NCBI GenBank assembly: GCA_049340005.1
Contig: JBMPIY010000007.1
Source: CAXBDP01 sp963974465
Lineage (GTDB): Bacteria > Bacteroidota > Bacteroidia > Cytophagales > Cyclobacteriaceae
Reading direction: 5' to 3' (one strand)
DNA: 64,000 nt
Shown: positions 54,370 through 63,671 of the stretch, piece after piece
How the letters are laid out: the number at the start of each line of letters is the position of its first letter
Numbering within the stretch: position 1 is the first letter of the stretch
Position numbers and translations under genes: made by a program
The notes under the pieces: generated by a model
Told to the model about the DNA's origin: nothing
The model's input: the letters and a program-made list of their open reading frames with translations, nothing else
The model's database searches: none

Positions 54370-56331
54370 TTATCCTTCTGAAGCTTCCATTAATAAGTAG
54401 GCATTCAAATAATGCCATAATTTTGCTGATCCTTGAAAATCCCAAGCATTTGATTCAAAATTTTCTTCCACTTCTTGCGCTATACTCTTGCCTTCCCAAA
54501 TTTCTGAATTTAAAAAACTTTGGCTTCTAATAGCATCCATCGAGAAGCTTTTCAAAGTGCCTCCCAGCCAATCATGCATTGGTGCTTGTATGCTCATTTT
54601 AAAAGTTCGGGTTCGAATAGATTCGGGTAATATTCCCTTCATTGCCTCTCTTACTATTTGCTTACTGTATCCATTCCCTAATTTAGAATGTTGAGGGAGG
54701 GACATAACATAGCTAACTAGTCTGTAGTCCATAAATGGCATTCGAATTTCTACTCCGTGCTGCATGGAAGCTCTATCGAAGTTGCGTAGGATCACAGGCA
54801 AAATACCTGAATGAAATTGTCTGTATATTAAATCAGCATAAGGATCGGAACTTAATTTATCTGTTTGAAGATATGGAGTGGATAAATTAATAGAGTTATG
54901 CAAATCTGAAATCCAAACATCCTTAATTTCTATGGTGTTTGGTTCCTTACTATTATAGAGCCCAAATTTATTTAATGCTTCTTTTAAGCCTCTTTTCACA
55001 TTTTGAACAGACTTACTCCCCGCAGGTATCCCCTCTAAATTCTGTCTGGCTATTTGATGCTCTGCTGGAGGAAATAAATTGACGTATGTATCTGCAACTT
55101 CTTTAGCGTAGGGCAAATCACCTTGAAGCATGGCAGTTTTATATAGCTCCAAAATATCTGCATTGTAGCCAAAGAGCATTTCATCTACACCATGTCCGTC
55201 CATTGAAACTACAAAACCTTCCTCCCGCATCTTTTGATAGATTTGTCCGATTACATTTATTGGGGTGATATAAAAATTATCAAACAGCTGAACTGATTTA
55301 AGGATATCAGATTCTAAATCAGGCACATCTAGAGCATTAACCGTAGTAAGATTGCCTTGATACTTATTAACTACTTGCTCGGCAAATTCCAGCTCATCTA
55401 CGCTCGTACCCGGGAATATTGCGCAAAAAGCCCTTTGCCAATTGGCAGGCGTTCTTTCCCAATGGGTATTTTTTGCCTTTCCATATTGCAACATAGAATA
55501 TACTGAAGATGAATCCAGCCCGCCACTGAGTGCAGTCGCAATAGGTACATCAGATCGGAGTCTAAGACGACAGGAATCTTCAAATAAAGCTAGAAATTCT
55601 TTTGCTTGTTCTTCGAAATGTTGCGCAGGCTTAGGCAAGTTTTCTTGGGTACTCCACCATCGAATAGATTTGGCAGGTGTATTTGGCTTCTTGATCAGGA
55701 AATGGCCAGCAGGAAGTTGATATATATCTTTGAAAAGACTTATGCCTCTAGCTTCCAAAGAAGTGAAATTTTGCAATTGAGCCTTCACATGCTTGGTATT
55801 CCATTCTCTTCTAAAACCCTTAAGATTCTTGAAAGCTATCGTTTCTGATGCAAAAGCAAATATTTCTGCTTTGTCGATAAAAAATAATGGCTTGATTCCG
55901 AATCTATCGCGGCAAAGGAGTAATTCCTTTTCTTTTTGATCCCAAATAGCTAATGCCCACATTCCATTGAATTTGGGAAATGCCTGCTTACCCCATTGAA
56001 TATATCCGGCCAAAATTACCTCTGTATCGGTATCCGACTGGAATGACCAACCCAATTGTTGGAGTTCGTTACGTAGTTCAAGAAAATTAAATACCTCCCC
56101 ATTGAAAGTAATGGTATATCTATTTTCTAAGGCAGACATGGGTTGTTTACCCTTATCTGAGAGATCTAGAATAGATAATCGTCTGTGGCCAAGGGATAAA
56201 TTTTCAGATTCACAATGATAAAAGCCAAAACCATCTGGCCCCCTATGAGCTAAAGCTGTGTTAAAAGAAATTATTTCTTCTTTAGCAGATAATGCTTGAG
56301 TTGAATACCAAATTCCTGTTATGCCGCACAT
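54370..56331 (-). CDS. asnB: asparagine synthase (glutamine-hydrolysing)-like
   Basis: 653 residues. It starts MCGITGIW with the catalytic Cys2, has the glutaminase HRGPDGFG and YNGEVFNF-type motifs and the synthetase P-loop SGGLDSSSVYSM near 270. C-terminal blocks (NFDRASMQHGVEIRMPFMDYRLV) complete the family. In polysaccharide loci such enzymes often make amides of uronic acids rather than asparagine, so that role is possible here. The gene overlaps the preceding glycosyltransferase stop (TAATG). One GCGGGAGG octamer lies in it. Confidence 0.9.
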   Translation of the reverse strand: MCGITGIWYSTQALSAKEEIISFNTALAHRGPDGFGFYHCESENLSLGHRRLSILDLSDKGKQPMSALENRYTITFNGEVFNFLELRNELQQLGWSFQSDTDTEVILAGYIQWGKQAFPKFNGMWALAIWDQKEKELLLCRDRFGIKPLFFIDKAEIFAFASETIAFKNLKGFRREWNTKHVKAQLQNFTSLEARGISLFKDIYQLPAGHFLIKKPNTPAKSIRWWSTQENLPKPAQHFEEQAKEFLALFEDSCRLRLRSDVPIATALSGGLDSSSVYSMLQYGKAKNTHWERTPANWQRAFCAIFPGTSVDELEFAEQVVNKYQGNLTTVNALDVPDLESDILKSVQLFDNFYITPINVIGQIYQKMREEGFVVSMDGHGVDEMLFGYNADILELYKTAMLQGDLPYAKEVADTYVNLFPPAEHQIARQNLEGIPAGSKSVQNVKRGLKEALNKFGLYNSKEPNTIEIKDVWISDLHNSINLSTPYLQTDKLSSDPYADLIYRQFHSGILPVILRNFDRASMQHGVEIRMPFMDYRLVSYVMSLPQHSKLGNGYSKQIVREAMKGILPESIRTRTFKMSIQAPMHDWLGGTLKSFSMDAIRSQSFLNSEIWEGKSIAQEVEENFESNAWDFQGSAKLWHYLNAYLLMEASEG

Positions 56332-57317
56332 TATGACTTAAATTGAATATTTTGCAAAGCATTAGAAAGGGTTTTTATCCTTTTATATTCCTTATCTAAA
56401 GTAAGGCTAATGAATGGCACGCAAGCAGAATAACTTCGAAAATTTTGCGAAGACAAACCACTGCTTAGTGGAAAGTAAAATAGGCCTTTAATTAAATAAA
56501 AGAAAGACAGTATTAAACGCTTAATGCCTGAATAAGAATTGAAATGGACAATTGCTTGGTACTTATTAATAACTGGGAATGTTTCTGAAAAGCCTTTAAG
56601 CAATCTTTCTAAATAGTCCTTTGTCAAGCGCTCTTTAGGGATAAAATGCGTGAAAACTAATTCTTCATCATACCATAACTTGTATCCAGCCAATGAAACC
56701 CAACGACACATTTCATCGTCGCCGCCAGAACTTAATGATTTCCCTTTTCTATCATGAAGGAGTGATTCAAAACCAGAATTGAATACATTCAGTAGTATGT
56801 CCTTTCGAAATATTGTTGAGGCACCCCATACACTCCCTTTATGAGAAACGTCCCCAGAATTAAGGCTTAGAATTCCAGTCGCATAGCTACCCATATTTGG
56901 GTAAAACCAATAAGGGAATTCAGTATCAGATTCTGGATTACCTCTACCTGCAAGAGCTCCTATATTTGGGCTTCTCTTTAATATTTCTGCCGCCTTATTT
57001 AAGTAATCACTAGCTAGCCAATTATCATCATCACAAAAAAGTAACCAATCATAATTCGAGGCATCAATACCAGCCTTTCTTGCAAAACTTAAACCTGGGT
57101 TGGGCTCAAAAATCAGGTTCGCAGTAAATTTTTTATTTAAACTTGAAATCCATTCTTCAACAAAATTTTTCGTATTATCGGTTGAGTTATTATTCACAAC
57201 AATAACTTCAATATCCATACCTCCAATTTCTAAAGCACTAATTGATGCAAGAGTTTGCCGAAGTCTTTTTTCCCCATTATAGGTACATATTATTATTGAA
57301 AACCCTGGAATGTTCAT
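56331..57317 (-). CDS. glycosyltransferase family 2
   Basis: 328 residues: FSIIICTYNGEKRLRQTLASI, DIEVIVVNNNSTDNTK near 40, and LLFCDDDNWLASDYLNKAAEIL near 95-115 (DDD). Then GNPESDTEFPYWF and LFYLIKGLFYFP, the last a possible membrane helix. It should extend the polysaccharide. It is coupled at both ends by TAATG overlaps. Confidence 0.92.
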   Translation of the reverse strand: MNIPGFSIIICTYNGEKRLRQTLASISALEIGGMDIEVIVVNNNSTDNTKNFVEEWISSLNKKFTANLIFEPNPGLSFARKAGIDASNYDWLLFCDDDNWLASDYLNKAAEILKRSPNIGALAGRGNPESDTEFPYWFYPNMGSYATGILSLNSGDVSHKGSVWGASTIFRKDILLNVFNSGFESLLHDRKGKSLSSGGDDEMCRWVSLAGYKLWYDEELVFTHFIPKERLTKDYLERLLKGFSETFPVINKYQAIVHFNSYSGIKRLILSFFYLIKGLFYFPLSSGLSSQNFRSYSACVPFISLTLDKEYKRIKTLSNALQNIQFKS

Positions 57318-58471
57318 TATTTCTGATTAATGCATGCTTCTAAACTCGTTAGTAAATTTTTCATTGGACTTTTAGGATAACATTGATTGATCTTATTGGA
57401 CGCTTGAATTGCCATTTCAATTAAATGGTCAGTATTGCTAATGAAATAATTAATTGCTTCTACCATGCTATTTTCAGTATGATTAATAATTAGACCATTT
57501 ACTTTATCATCCAACCACTCTGTTACTCCACCCACATCTGTTGCTATACATGGTCGACCAATTTTCATTGCTTCTAGTAAGGTGAGAGGAGTCCCCTCGC
57601 TGAAGGAGGGTAAAATTAACACATGATGATCTTGCCAAACATTCAATACATTCTGCTTACCTAGAAAAAAAACTTTATGACTTAGTCCAAGATAATTTGT
57701 CAACTCTTTTAAAAATTCCTCATCCTTACCTTCTCCCACAAAACTCAATTCCCAATTTGAATTGATTAATTTTTCAGAAGCTAAGGCTTTTAGTAAGAAA
57801 TGTTGCCCCTTTACATTTGAGTCTAATCTTGCAATATGCGCTAACTTCAACTTTCCACCTTTCAATTCTGGCATTGGCATCACATCAATCCCTTCAAATT
57901 TTATTGGATTTGCAATAACTTCGGAATTGTGGAATTGACTTAATGTTTGAAGTTCTGCTACATCCTTATTCCGTTTCGACACAAAGAAAATTTTCTTTGC
58001 TAATGGGAAAAAATCCTTGGCAACTTGTCGCCATTCTTTTGGAATAACTTCAAATTCGAAATTATGCTGTGAAATAATTACAAATGGAATTTTCCTTTTT
58101 TCAACAAATTCCCTTAAATCTGGGTGCCAACAGATATCATAAGTGCCACCTTGATTTATCACTAACAAATTGGTGTTTGCATCTATGTAGTTCTCCCACT
58201 TAATTTGACCCAATTTATGAAGACCTACCCTACTTAAAATTCTATTTGTGATAGAATATGAAGGAGAAAGTGGCCGAAAGGAAACAGAAATATCCTTTTC
58301 GCTTAAGAGTTTATTTACTTCACTAGATCTTGGTTGCCAATCGAATAAATTGATTTTTACTTTAAACCCCTCCTTTGAAGCTAATAGCGCGGTTTTAGAC
58401 CATAAGTCTTCACTACCGCCCCAAGGAAAGCCTGCCATTAAAGAGATAAAAGTTATCGATTTTGGCATCAA
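57317..58471 (-). CDS. glycosyltransferase family 4
   Basis: 384 residues, GT-B: FISLMAGFPWGGSEDLWSKTAL at the start, LKLAHIARLDSNVKGQHFLLKAL, WELSFVGEGKDEEFLKELTNYLGLSHKVFFLGKQ, and LPSFSEGTPLTLLEAMKIGRPCIATDVGGVTEWLDDKVNGLII (E-x7-E). A transferase of the polysaccharide operon; its ends overlap or nearly abut the neighbours. Confidence 0.92.
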   Translation of the reverse strand: MMPKSITFISLMAGFPWGGSEDLWSKTALLASKEGFKVKINLFDWQPRSSEVNKLLSEKDISVSFRPLSPSYSITNRILSRVGLHKLGQIKWENYIDANTNLLVINQGGTYDICWHPDLREFVEKRKIPFVIISQHNFEFEVIPKEWRQVAKDFFPLAKKIFFVSKRNKDVAELQTLSQFHNSEVIANPIKFEGIDVMPMPELKGGKLKLAHIARLDSNVKGQHFLLKALASEKLINSNWELSFVGEGKDEEFLKELTNYLGLSHKVFFLGKQNVLNVWQDHHVLILPSFSEGTPLTLLEAMKIGRPCIATDVGGVTEWLDDKVNGLIINHTENSMVEAINYFISNTDHLIEMAIQASNKINQCYPKSPMKNLLTSLEACINQK

Positions 58472-58479
58472 TTAAATTT

Positions 58480-59514
58480 TCAAACTGATACAATGCATTG
58501 CATATGACTGCTTGCTTTAAGTCTAATAACGAGAGCTTGCAAAAACCCTAAGGTTTTATCATCCAATTTTGCTAGTGATTTCCATAGTGGATCCTCATCG
58601 AACTCAGAGCATATTTTGACCATATCTACATCAAACTTTCCTGGTGTACTAATTTCTCTAACTTTGAAGCCTGCTCTAATTAGAAAGTTTGTGATGTTTA
58701 AAGTACTAAATGCATTTAAATGCATTGGAGGGAATATACCATGAGCTAACAATCTATACTGATCATAATCAGAGGCAACCATTTCTAGGCCTTCCATGTT
58801 CGGCGTGGTGAATAACATAGATCCTCCTTTGACCAACAATTTTTTGACTTCTACCATAAATGAAAATGGGTCTGAAAGATGTTCAATGAGTTCAAAATGA
58901 AGGATTAAATCAAATTTTTGGTTACTAGAACTCACAAATTCTTCAACAGACGAGCAAGTCAGATTTAAATCATTACCAGCAGGGTTTGAAATAGCATTTT
59001 GGTCGATATCAATTCCAAAGAATTCAAAATTTATGCTCGGAAACGTAGACAGCAAATTCTCTTTTAATTTCTTTAAGAATATACCTGATGCACAACCTAT
59101 CTCTAGAATTCTAAACCTTTCTAGTGAATTATTAGACGTAATGATCCTTTTAATGGCTTCTATTCTATTATCTAGAATAAAACTAACACTCGGTCTACTT
59201 TGTCGCTTCTTAACAATATCCTCAAGCATTATATTACACTTTCCATTATTGTAATAATCTGACAATGCATCAACATTTGGACATGGGTTTACATAAAGAC
59301 TATTGCAAGTGTCACAATGTGCTACTTTATACTTTTCCAAAAATGGCTTTGCTTCTTTTGATTCCTTGCTACCACAGTATGGGCAGGGCCTATCATAAAA
59401 GGATAAATTATGCTTTTCATAAATTTCAATTGCATCTTCGAGCCTTTGATTATATATAGCTTTAGCGTCTTCAGTTGACCTATTATCTTCAAATTTCACG
59501 TAAGGAAATTCCAT
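58480..59514 (-). CDS. SAM-dependent methyltransferase with N-terminal zinc finger
   Basis: 344 residues. CPYCGS and CDTCNSLYVNPCP (about 45-80) form a probable zinc site, followed by ILEIGCASGIFLKKL near 145 (SAM motif I), FDLILHFELIEHLSDPFSFMVEVKKLLVKGGSMLFTTPNMEG at about 200-240. This zinc-finger methyltransferase type is common in sugar-biosynthesis loci, where it methylates deoxysugars. It ends 8 bp before the next gene. Confidence 0.87.
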   Translation of the reverse strand: MEFPYVKFEDNRSTEDAKAIYNQRLEDAIEIYEKHNLSFYDRPCPYCGSKESKEAKPFLEKYKVAHCDTCNSLYVNPCPNVDALSDYYNNGKCNIMLEDIVKKRQSRPSVSFILDNRIEAIKRIITSNNSLERFRILEIGCASGIFLKKLKENLLSTFPSINFEFFGIDIDQNAISNPAGNDLNLTCSSVEEFVSSSNQKFDLILHFELIEHLSDPFSFMVEVKKLLVKGGSMLFTTPNMEGLEMVASDYDQYRLLAHGIFPPMHLNAFSTLNITNFLIRAGFKVREISTPGKFDVDMVKICSEFDEDPLWKSLAKLDDKTLGFLQALVIRLKASSHMQCIVSV

Positions 59515-59554
59515 ATTATAGCAATTTAAGTGAGGTTCAAAAATATGTTAAAAT

Positions 59555-60763
59555 TTAAATTGAAACTATCAAATTATATATCCTTTTTGAATTTTGTTCA
59601 AATAAAGGATAATGTCCAACAAAAGGAAAATACTCTTGTTGATATAGTTTAGATAAAGACAAGATCATTTCATCTTTATCCTGATTAGAATTAATATCCA
59701 ATTTAACGTAGTTCATTAGGAATTGAAAAAAATCAATTTTTGTCTTGAAGCTTTTCCCACAATTTGAATTAAATAGTAATCCTGACCCCGCAAGCAATAA
59801 AACTTTGTGGTGGAGGATTACATTTATTTCAAGCTTCGTTCCAAAGGCCAAAACACAATCAGCTTTCTGAATTACTAAATCTGGATCACCAAAAACAATA
59901 ATTAAATTATCCCTCACTTTACCTTCTTTATAATAATTCAAATTAGGGTGAGGTTTAAAAACAACGTCAATTAAGGGGAATTTGGTAGCTATTTCTTCTG
60001 CTGCTTGATAACTATTCTTGAAAAATGGAACATAAATTTCCCTATCAGAATGCCTATTCGGAATTGTTAAGGAATCTGCCACGCTTAAACCAAAAATCAA
60101 TAATTTCAACTTTCCATTATTCCAAAAGTCCGAATCACATAGAAATGGAATTGTCTTTTTCTGTTCATAAAGATTTAGAGACGCTGCATTTTGGAAAATT
60201 TCCTTTAAAAACAAAATGATGGTTTCCGAAGCATCATTGTTAAGCTTAAAGATTTCATCCTTAAATTTTTGACTAAAATATATACTTTTCCTTTTGGTGA
60301 GTATAAATGTTCCTGGAACTGCTCCCCATTCAATATATGAAATCTTGACCCCTTGAAATTTAAATGTATCTCCTATAAAGCTAAACTGATAACAACCAGG
60401 GTTCCATACAAATAATATAGCTGGGCGATACTTATTTAAAACAATTTGACCGTGCCTATAATATTCCTCGTGAGTCAAAAGTAGCTCAAAATAATTCTTA
60501 ATATTTTTCCAATATTTAAGTCTAACAAGCCATTTAAAATATTTAGGATTAAAGAATATTCTGAAATTTTTAATTAAATTCCATCTGCTTTTACCCGTTT
60601 CAAAACGGATTACTTTATCACCCAACTCTTCATAAACAAAAGATGACCACAAAAAACAATTTATACCATATTTTTCAAGGGCTTTAAAATGGGTTTTAAA
60701 AAAGGCAACTTGCTGAGAGTTTAACTCGGGAACTACAGAGAATATTACATTTTTCAGACTCAC
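59555..60763 (-). CDS. GT-B-like protein, possibly KpsS-type ulosonic acid transferase
   Basis: 402 residues, soluble. There is no standard GT4/GT2 motif, but VVFKPHPNLNYYKEGKVRDN near 280 (KPHP) and CVLAFGTKLEINVILHHKVLLLAGSG near 325-350 are reminiscent of capsule proteins of the KpsC/KpsS family and of CDP-glycerol transferases. Given the CMP-sugar synthetase two genes upstream, transfer of an ulosonic acid is a reasonable inference, not proven. Its start overlaps the HAD gene by 4 bp (ATGA). Confidence 0.5.
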   Translation of the reverse strand: MSLKNVIFSVVPELNSQQVAFFKTHFKALEKYGINCFLWSSFVYEELGDKVIRFETGKSRWNLIKNFRIFFNPKYFKWLVRLKYWKNIKNYFELLLTHEEYYRHGQIVLNKYRPAILFVWNPGCYQFSFIGDTFKFQGVKISYIEWGAVPGTFILTKRKSIYFSQKFKDEIFKLNNDASETIILFLKEIFQNAASLNLYEQKKTIPFLCDSDFWNNGKLKLLIFGLSVADSLTIPNRHSDREIYVPFFKNSYQAAEEIATKFPLIDVVFKPHPNLNYYKEGKVRDNLIIVFGDPDLVIQKADCVLAFGTKLEINVILHHKVLLLAGSGLLFNSNCGKSFKTKIDFFQFLMNYVKLDINSNQDKDEMILSLSKLYQQEYFPFVGHYPLFEQNSKRIYNLIVSI

Positions 60764-61377
60764 AACTTTATAATGTTATCAAAATAAAAGTTTGAGTATT
60801 TTAACAATGATGGGTTATTAAATGCGTAAAATCCAATGCTATTGGCATTTGCTGCATCGAAATCGTTAATGGAATCTCCTATCATAATACAGGTTTTCGT
60901 ATCATAATTTTCTTTTAAAAGAATTTCTGAAACTAATTTGCGTTTTGGAGTAGGTGAACCTTCAATACTTTTAAAGTATTGGCTTATTCCAATACCCGAA
61001 CAAATCTGACGCAATTCTTCACCATCGGAGCCAGAAACTATATGCATATTAAAATTTTTGTGATGTTCCATGACATAGGAAACTGTTTCAGGAATTAATA
61101 AATCTTTATTAACCAATAGGTTTAACATGATTTCTGAAAATCTTTTAGCATACTCCTGTATCGTCTCATTTGTAACTGATTTATTCAATATTACTTCAAA
61201 AAAATAGCGGAATTTAACGTATCGAGACAATCCTCCATTTTTATGATGATAGGCCATTAGTTTTTCAACTTGTTCAGCAGGAAAATCTTTTAAAACTTGC
61301 CAAAAACCTTGATCTCTAATTCTATTAGAATTTATTAAAACACCATCAAAATCCCAAAAAATCGTTTTAATCTTCAT
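60760..61377 (-). CDS. HAD-superfamily phosphatase
   Basis: 205 residues: motif I FWDFDGVLINSN near 8-18 (nucleophile Asp), motif II HIVSGSDGEE near 120, motif III/IV SPTPKRKLVSEIL and CIMIGDSINDFDAANANSIGFYAF near 165-185. A complete HAD phosphatase, plausibly removing the phosphate from an ulosonic acid phosphate before CMP activation. It overlaps the CMP-synthetase gene by 11 bp and the next gene by 4 bp. Confidence 0.88.
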   Translation of the reverse strand: MKIKTIFWDFDGVLINSNRIRDQGFWQVLKDFPAEQVEKLMAYHHKNGGLSRYVKFRYFFEVILNKSVTNETIQEYAKRFSEIMLNLLVNKDLLIPETVSYVMEHHKNFNMHIVSGSDGEELRQICSGIGISQYFKSIEGSPTPKRKLVSEILLKENYDTKTCIMIGDSINDFDAANANSIGFYAFNNPSLLKYSNFYFDNIIKL

Positions 61378-62119
61378 GACTAGTACTCCAATTTGTCTGC
61401 TTTAAAATATTTCTTACTTTTTCAGCATCTTCCTCAGTATCAACTGTCACAGAATCTGATGATAACTCAACCATTCTCACTTCATTGCCTAACTCTAAAA
61501 ATCGAATTATCTCTACATCCTCCTCTTCTTCTAATTCAGTTTTAGTTTTTACTCTTGAAAAGTCAATTAATGATTGTTTTGGAAATGCATAAACACATAT
61601 TTGCCTCCAGGCTTTAATGAATTTATCTTTTTTATTACCCGGAATTGGAGATCGAGACATATATAATAAACGGTAATCTGGTCTGAATACTACTTTCGGT
61701 ATTGATAGACTTCTATACTGCTCTTGGGTTTGAATTGGGGCAAAGCCATTAATTATATCTAAGGGATACTTTTTGGCTGTTTCAATTACTAACCGAATAT
61801 CATTAGGGTTTATAAGTGGCTCATCACCTTGAACATTAATATATGTTTTAGCAATTACCTTATTCGCAAATTCTGCGATTCTGTCTGTTCCAGTTAAGCA
61901 TTTTTTAGAGGTTAGAACTACTTGAATATTAAAAGACCTGCAATGGTCAAAGATCCTTTTATCATCAGTTGCCACATAAACTAATGAACTATCAACAGCT
62001 TGAATACATCGCTCATAAGTTCTCAATAACAATGATTTTCCTTCTAGGTTTAATAACGGCTTCCCTGGCAACCTAGATGATTGATACCTTGCAGGTATTA
62101 CAACTACAAAATCTTCCAT
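61367..62119 (-). CDS. KdsB-like CMP-ulosonic acid synthetase
   Basis: 250 residues: FVVVIPARYQSSRLPGKPLLNLEGKSLLLRTYERC, VLTSKKCLTGTDRIAEFA, YINVQGDEPLINPNDIR, DYRLLYMSRSPIPG, and the end SVTVDTEEDAEKV. These are the conserved blocks of 3-deoxy-manno-octulosonate cytidylyltransferase. It activates Kdo or a related keto-acid as CMP-sugar. No KdsA or NeuB homologue is nearby, and the neighbour is a DRE-TIM aldolase, so the real substrate may be unusual. Confidence 0.88.
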   Translation of the reverse strand: MEDFVVVIPARYQSSRLPGKPLLNLEGKSLLLRTYERCIQAVDSSLVYVATDDKRIFDHCRSFNIQVVLTSKKCLTGTDRIAEFANKVIAKTYINVQGDEPLINPNDIRLVIETAKKYPLDIINGFAPIQTQEQYRSLSIPKVVFRPDYRLLYMSRSPIPGNKKDKFIKAWRQICVYAFPKQSLIDFSRVKTKTELEEEEDVEIIRFLELGNEVRMVELSSDSVTVDTEEDAEKVRNILKQTNWSTSHED

Positions 62120-62123
62120 TTAC

Positions 62124-63671
62124 TTAACCAATAATTGAATAAACTGAGGCCTCTTTAAGTTCACCATAAACTGTTGGGGTTAGGCAAACTAATTCAATAG
62201 ATTTTACTTGCTTAAATTTCTGGAAAAGAAATTGATTTTCCGTGAAAAGTTCTTGCTCCTTTTGAGATATTTCTCCTTTATATGCGTCATAACCTGAAAC
62301 ATAGACTTGTGAAATTTCTAAATCAAGTATTACCTGTAATGCAATACTAGTATGAGAATCTTTGAATTTGTCTGAAAACCAAATTCTCTCTAATTCAAAT
62401 GAATTCTCTCTTAATACTTTGGGAATATATGTCCCCATCGATCTTGGGTAAGGAGGCAAAACACATTTACCTCTAACAGGGAATTCTCCAAATACATTTT
62501 CCAAACGATGACCTTCATTCCCTACCAAGCAAAATAGTTGATCGTTTGATACATTTATGAAATTTAATGCATTTTTAGAACTTGCATGTAATACTAGCAT
62601 GTCAGGATTCTGATCAAGAAAATCTTCAATCGCATTGGAATGCTCTGATATACTAGAGCCTCCACCAACCATTAATACCGCACTGTACTTTTTCCTGTCT
62701 GATTTTAACAATGGAAGACTTTCATTATCCACTTTGCCTTGACTTTGATTATTTAAGGCTCTTATAATTGAATTAAAGGAATAATAACGTTTTCCTACCC
62801 ATTCCATTACTTGCTTTTGAGGTAATGAATTAGCTCCAGATACCATATAGGGTAAATTGGTTCCCCAATTATATTCAGTTTGCAATTGACTAAAACCATC
62901 TACCACAGAAGTAAGAGCATTATAGTCGAATTCCAACTTACCTTTAGCTTGTAAAGCAGTAAGCAATAATTCAGTTTTCAAATTACCTGCTCCTCTTCCC
63001 ATACCAGTAAAAGTAGAATCAACAATATCAATTCCTTCCTCTATAGCTACTAAAGTATTAGCTAATGCCATTTCTAAATTATTATGGCCATGAAACCCTA
63101 ACTTAACTTTTGTTTTTGATCTAACTAATTCAATGATTTGCCTTACATCCTCAGGATAAACCCCTCCAAAGGAATCAACCATATAAAAATATTCAACTAA
63201 GCCATCAACCTTAGGAAGTAAATTTAAAAACTCCTTTTGATCCTTCCATGTGGACATGTACATAACATTAAACGCAATTTCAAAATCTAGTTTCTTAATT
63301 GCTTTCGCTAAGCATATTGCACGTTGAAAATTTTTGGGATCAATAGCTATTCGAATTAGTTTTACGTATTCCTTAATTGGAATTAATAACCCATTAATAT
63401 CATCCTCACTTATATCCTTCTCATTGAGGATAATTGCCAATTTTTTGTTTGACTTTAGGTTTATATCCCTTAAAACCGAAACGGGACAATAATAATATTT
63501 TCCCAAATATCCGATCATTGGCTTTGAACGATAACCGACCTCTAGATATTCAATAGGAAGGTGATTACAAGAGTTTAAATATTTATCTACCAATTGTTGA
63601 TCAAAATCCCAATTTGTATAATACCCTCCGTCCCGAAGAGTACAGTCTAGAATATTGAATTTTACAGACAT
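62124..63671 (-). CDS. two-domain DRE-TIM (HMGL-like) aldolase
   Basis: 515 residues. Residues of about 1-270 are an HMGL-like TIM barrel: FNILDCTLRDGGYYTN (general base and metal Asp), VKLGFHGHNNLEMALANTL (metal His-x-His) and GMGRGAGNLKTELLLTAL. The last 230 residues (SAVLMVGGGSSISEHSNAIEDFL onward) are a separate Rossmann-like domain of unknown role. Homologues are labelled aldolase catalytic domain protein or 4-hydroxy-2-oxovalerate aldolase. Position beside KdsB-like and HAD genes suggests it forms an ulosonic acid from pyruvate and an aldehyde. It is joined by TAATG to the gene before it. Confidence 0.85.
   Translation of the reverse strand: MSVKFNILDCTLRDGGYYTNWDFDQQLVDKYLNSCNHLPIEYLEVGYRSKPMIGYLGKYYYCPVSVLRDINLKSNKKLAIILNEKDISEDDINGLLIPIKEYVKLIRIAIDPKNFQRAICLAKAIKKLDFEIAFNVMYMSTWKDQKEFLNLLPKVDGLVEYFYMVDSFGGVYPEDVRQIIELVRSKTKVKLGFHGHNNLEMALANTLVAIEEGIDIVDSTFTGMGRGAGNLKTELLLTALQAKGKLEFDYNALTSVVDGFSQLQTEYNWGTNLPYMVSGANSLPQKQVMEWVGKRYYSFNSIIRALNNQSQGKVDNESLPLLKSDRKKYSAVLMVGGGSSISEHSNAIEDFLDQNPDMLVLHASSKNALNFINVSNDQLFCLVGNEGHRLENVFGEFPVRGKCVLPPYPRSMGTYIPKVLRENSFELERIWFSDKFKDSHTSIALQVILDLEISQVYVSGYDAYKGEISQKEQELFTENQFLFQKFKQVKSIELVCLTPTVYGELKEASVYSIIG

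Noticed and set aside
3411..55228. GCGGGAGG as a Shine-Dalgarno sequence
   Set aside because: Most copies are deep inside genes, in both orientations, and not placed before start codons.
3411..55228. GCGGGAGG as a strongly replication-polarised motif (KOPS-like)
   Set aside because: Both orientations are about equal (13 and 10, or 9 and 9 without the repeat family) within one 64-kb stretch.
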